From positions 1 through 64,000 of the forward strand of contig CAQZSK010000003.1 in assembly GCA_948934525.1 (NCBI GenBank): a stretch of 64,000 nt of DNA, in the 5' to 3' direction. Both the position numbers and the translations under genes were made by a program. The notes below the pieces were generated by a model. It worked only from the letters and a program-made list of their open reading frames with translations. It had not been told where the DNA came from and ran no database searches. This document shows positions 56,701 through 62,700 of the stretch, piece after piece; positions within the stretch are counted from its first letter, which is position 1; every line of letters begins with the position of its first letter. This stretch comes from an uncultured Clostridia bacterium. GTDB lineage: Bacteria; Bacillota; Clostridia; TANB77; CAG-508.

Positions 56701-59700
56701 TGATGATATTTTCTAAGCCTTGTACTTGAACTGGTAACATCGCATTTGTAGTAGTATTGTTTCCAATTTGTCCATAATTGTTTAGTCCCATTGCCCATAC
56801 TGTTCCATCTTGTTTTAGTAATAGAGTATGGTGATTTCCTACTGCAATGTCTATAACACCTGTGATATTTACTTTGGTTGGTTCTAATCTTCTTGTATTA
56901 TCTCCAAGTCCTAGTTCTCCATAGTTGTTATATCCCCAAGTCCAAACAGTTCCGTCTGATTTTAAGGCTACATTGTAATCTACACCACTTGCTACTTTAG
57001 GGTTTGCAATATCTCCGTCTCTTACTACATTTAGAATAACAGTTGCTTTATTTCCTGTTTCTTGGTTGGTTATTTCGATACTGGTGCTTCCATATTTAAG
57101 AGCAGTTACTACTCCGTTTTGGTCAACACTTGCAATATCTTTGTTTAATACTTTGTAAGTATAGTTTTCAGTTTCTAAGTTATTGTATAAAATGTTAAAT
57201 CCTAAATTTAACTTACATTCGATTTGTTTTTGACTACCAATTTGTTGGATTATCATAATTGGTTCTTTTACTTCTAGTGAAGTATGGCTAATACCTACAA
57301 GGTAAGTAGCACTTTTGGTTGTTTTATCTCCTAATTGTCCATAAGCATTATATCCTGCGGTATAAACACTACCAATATTATTGGCAACAGCTGTTGTGTT
57401 ATTGGTTTGTGCACCTAATAGAACATTTGTGAAATCTCCTTCACCATATTCTCCAAGCATTTTGGTAAAGTATTTGTTAGTTACTGTTGTTCCATTTCCT
57501 GCTTGACCATATCCGTTATATCCTGCTGTGTAAACACTTCCGTCTTTTCTTAAAATAGTGGTTGTATGGTTTTTAGCAATAATATCTGCTGCATTGGTGA
57601 TAACTGCTCCACCTACTTCTTTGGCTTCTACTAGTAAATTCTTTTGTGTAGTGTTTCCAATGGCTAGTTGTCCATAATTGTTATATCCTACTGAATATAC
57701 TTTTCCATTTTCACCAAGTAATACGGTGTGGTTACTACCTGCACCAATCTTGATAATGCCATTCATTTCTCCTGAACCTGCTGGGTTTAACATTTTGATT
57801 GGTATTCTGCTAGCTGTAGTGTTATTTTGTCCTAATTGTCCATAATTGCTATGTCCTGTTGCCCAAACACTTCCGTCTGCGTCTAATAGGATTAAGAAGT
57901 TGCCACCTGCTGCAATATCCATAATGCTACTAACACGTCTTACTCTTGTTGGTAATTTGGCTGTTGCAGTAGTGTTGTTACCAAGTTGTCCATATGCGTT
58001 ATATCCCCATGCAACTACTGTTCCATCTGATTTTAGGGCTGCCATATGGTAGTTTACTGCTGTGATAGCTACAATTCCCTCTAAGTGTGATAAACCATTT
58101 TCTGATTTTACTTGAACAAAGTTCGTGGTGTTTGCGGTATCATTTTGTCCTAATTGTCCATAGTTGTTTTGTCCTGTTACCCAAACTGTTCCGTCTCTTT
58201 TTAATACAGCTGTGTAATTTGTTCCTGCTGCAATGTCAATAACATCTGTCATATTGGTTTTTACAGGTTCTAATTGTTTTTCTGTATTTCCAATTCCTAA
58301 TTGTCCATATCCGTTATAGCCCCATGTCCAAACTGTTCCGTCTGATTTTAATGCTACATAATGATTTGCTCCACCTACTATTTTAGGAACTATCATTCCA
58401 TCTCTATATGGTACAACTACTTTTACAGTAGTAGCTAATCCTAAGGTATCATTTGTGATTTTAATATATGTTGTTCCGCTTCCTGTTGATGTTACATTTC
58501 CGTTTTGGTCTACTTGTGCAATACTTGTATTTAAGCTCTTATATGTGTTTGCACCTGCTGGTACAGTGTCTGTTAATAGGTTAAATCCACTATTGACTTT
58601 GACATTAACCTTTTTGGTTTCTCCAATGTTTGGTCCAAATAATAAGTATTTTTGGTCTACTTCTAGTCTTGGATTACTAATACATTCTACTGTTAATCTC
58701 TTAACTGTTGAATCATTACCTAGTTCTCCATTTCCATTATATCCTGTTGTCCAAACTGTTCCGTCATATTTAACGAAAGTTGTGTGGTATCCATTAGAAG
58801 ATACAAACATGACATCATCTAAGTTTCCACCTGTTGCTCCTGCTAATACTTGTTTTGGTACTTTTTGAGTAGTGGTATTGTTAATACCTAATTGTCCATT
58901 ATTGTTATATCCCCAACCATAGACATTTCCTGCTTTGTCAATAGCAAATGATGAATAATATCCCGCTTCAATTCTAACAATATTTTCTAAGTATCCAGTA
59001 CCATTAACACCTAACACTTTTTGTGGGCGAGTTTGGTTAGTTGTATTGTTAATTCCTAACTCTCCTTCTTTGTTTCTTCCCATTGCCCATACATTTCCAT
59101 TAGCATCTAGTGCTAAGTTGTACCAACCGCCACAAGATACTTGAATAATATTTGTTAATACTCCTGTTCCTGTTGTGTCTTGTACTTGTCTAATTTTGCT
59201 ATATGCTGAGGTGTTTCCTACTCCCATTCCTCCTGCGCAGTTATGTCCTACTGACCATATTGTTCCATCTTCTTTTACAATGAAAGATTCACATTGTCCT
59301 ATACCAATATCTTTTACTTCCTTAACATGTGCGCTGCCTGTGTGGTCTAGCATATATACTGGTAAGTGTTTATCTGTACTTGTTCCATCTCCTAGAATAG
59401 AACCTGTATTTGAACCACAACCTACTACTTCTCCTGTTTCTAAAATGGCTAACCATTGGAATCTACAAGCTGTAATTTTCTTTGCTTTTGGTAATGGATC
59501 ACCATTTACCCCTTTTACTGGTACAGGTGTTAGGCTTTCTACGGTGTTTCCTTGTGCAAGTTGTCCTCTATCATTAACGCCCCATACCCAAATTGTTCCA
59601 TCTTTCTTTAATGCCATTGAGAAGTGGTCACCTGCTGCTACGTCAATAACATCTGTTAGTCCAATTTTTTGTGGTATATAGCTGCTCTTTGTAGTTCCAT

Positions 59701-62700
59701 CTCCTAATTGTCCATGGTGGTTATATCCCCATGTCCATACAGTTCCATCTGCTTTTAAGGCTACTGTGTGGTTTATTCCTGATACTACTTTTGGAGTAGC
59801 AATTGCCCCATTTTCTAGTACGCTGACTTCAACGGTTGTTACTTTGTTAGATAAGCCATCTTTTACTACGATAGTGGTAACACCCATTGCTTTTGCTGTA
59901 ATTACTCCGTCTGCTGAAACAGTAGCAACTGTTTCATTTAAACTTTGGTAAGTTACATTTCTATTCAAATCTTCTTCTGCTCTAAATAGGTTGAAGGATT
60001 GCATAGAAACTTTTAAGGCTTGTGTATCTCCAATTTCCATTGTTACTTTGCTAGGTACTGCTACTACTTTTGAGCCAATATAGAGTGGATGTGATGTTTT
60101 GGCGATTGTAATGTCTCCTACTTGTTTTTGGTTATTTAATCCCCAAACTTCTACATATCCTGTATCTTCTACTGCTAAGCCATGGTTTGCTCCTGCTCCG
60201 ATGTATAGAATATTGCTCATGATACCGTCTTGCGTGTGGTTAACGACTTCTACTGGGAATAAAGAGTTAGCAAAGGTTTCATTTCCTAATTCTCCACTTG
60301 TTCCAATTCCCCAAGCAACAACTGTTCCATCTTTTCTTAAAGCATAAGTTGTGTTTGCTCCTGATTTTATATTTCTGATTTGTGTTAAAGTATCTGTTCC
60401 ACCTACTCCTACTGCTGTAACTGGTAATTTTGTATTTACTTTTCCGTTATTTCCTAATTGTCCTGATGTACCAAGTCCACTACTAATAACTGTTCCATTT
60501 GATTTTAAGATGTGTGTACTGTAGCTTGATGCTGAAATACTAATTGCGTCTGATAGATAGGTGTCTACTGTTTCTAATACTTTTACTGGAATTAGTCTTT
60601 GGCTATTGGTGTTATCACTTAATTGTCCATTTGCATTATCACCCCAAGTATAAACACTTCCGTCTGCTTTTAGGGCAACTGTATGTCTTATACCACAAGC
60701 TACTTTGATGATTCCTGAAAGGTTAGCTTTTACTCTTACTGGTGTATATTTTGCAGTTTTGGTTCCATCACCTAATTGTCCATAATCATTTTGTCCCCAA
60801 GTCCATACTTCACCTTTTTTGTTAACTGCTACTGAGTAGTTGGTTCCTGCTGCTATATAAATAATGTCTTGAAGTGGGCTGTTTGCGTCTTCTGATAGAA
60901 CTTGTACTGGTGTATATCTAGTGATTTGAGTGTTGTCTCCTAATTGTCCATAGTTGTTGTAACCCCATGCCCATACAGTTCCATCATTTTTTAGTGCTAA
61001 AACATGGTTTGTTCCACTTGCTATCATTTGGATATCTGTTAAAAATCCATTTGCGTCTTTTCCAAGAACTTGTGTTGGCATTTCAGTTGTAACAGTTGTG
61101 TTATTTCCTAGTTGTCCATATTTGTTATATCCCCATGCCCATACAGTTCCATCACCTTTTAAGGCAACTGAATGATTACTTCCACCATCTACCATTGGTT
61201 CGTATTGCATATCCTCTTGTTTTTTGATGACTTTAACATATACTGCTGATTGGATATCTCTAGTAGTGTCAATAACACGGATTAAAGTATCACCAATTCC
61301 TTTGGCTGTTACTACTCCTGTATCACTTACTTCTGCAATGGCTGTATCTAAACTTTCAAATTTCAAAGTTCCTACTTGGTTTTCTTTAATATATACATTG
61401 AAAGAATCTTCAATATATGCCTTGATTTGTTTGGTGTCATTTGGGTTCATTGTGAAAATGATGTCTTCTACTTTTAATGCAATTTCTCCTACTTGTACAA
61501 TATTTTTTCTGTTGTAAACTGTGTCATCACCTAATTGCCCATAATTGTTTAATCCTACTGTCCAAACAGTTCCGTTAGTATCAATAACACCTGATGTTTG
61601 GTATCCTCTTGCGTCATCTGGTAAGATGTCTATATTTTCTGCTTCTCCTGTGTTGTCTTTGTTGTTTAGTGGAATAAAGCTAGTTGCATTTGTAGTTGTG
61701 TTGTTTCCTAGTTGTCCATTGTTGTTATATCCTGAAATCCATGTATGCTTTTTGTTTTGTGCATCTACTGTTTGAAGAAGTGTGTTGTATCCTGATGTAC
61801 CAATATTGACTACTTTATCAATTGGGTCTACACCCATAGTTTTTACTCTAACTGGATAAGCAAAGCTTGTGGTGTTTCCTGTTCCATATTGTCCTACATT
61901 GTTATATCCCCATGCCCATACAGTATTATCTTCTTGTAGTACGATATTTTGGTGTAAACCACCAGATAGTTTAACTACATTTCTTAAAACTGCGTCTCTA
62001 GCATTGTTGATAACTGGGTTTGGTATGTTTCTACCTTGTGCTGCTGCTGAAGATCCTGTATTGGTTCCATTTTGACCTAGTGTTCCATAATAGTTGTATC
62101 CTGTTGTCCAAACAGTTCCATTTGCAATTTGAATACTAGCACCTGATGAGCTTGCTTGTACTCTTATTGCATTTGCAATTCCGTCCATTTGAACTGGTAG
62201 AGATTTATTGGCATTATTTAAAATTCCCAATTCTCCATAAACATTTCTTCCTACTCCCCAAACAGTTCCGTCATTGAATAACATTAAAGAGAATTTGTAT
62301 CCACTGTTAATATCAATAACATTGCTGATTGGATTTTGCCCATTGCTGTCTAACATTTTGCTAGCAAATACTCCCCTTGTGGTACTTCCATTACCTAATT
62401 GTCCTACATCATTAAAGCCCCAAGTATATACTTCACCTGTTTTGCTTAATGCCATTACATGGTCTACACCTGCTGATATTTTAACAATGTTTGATAAATA
62501 TTCTTTAGAGTTAATCTTTACTCTAACTGGTTTTGAACGGTTGATGGTAGTTCCATCACCACATTGTCCGTTACTGTTTAATCCTACTGTCCAAACAGTT
62601 CCATCTGCTTTTAAGAAGACACTAAAAGTATCCCCTTGTGAGATATCTGGCATAGTAATTGCTTTTTCGTTGTTTTGGATAACATATACCACTGCTTGTG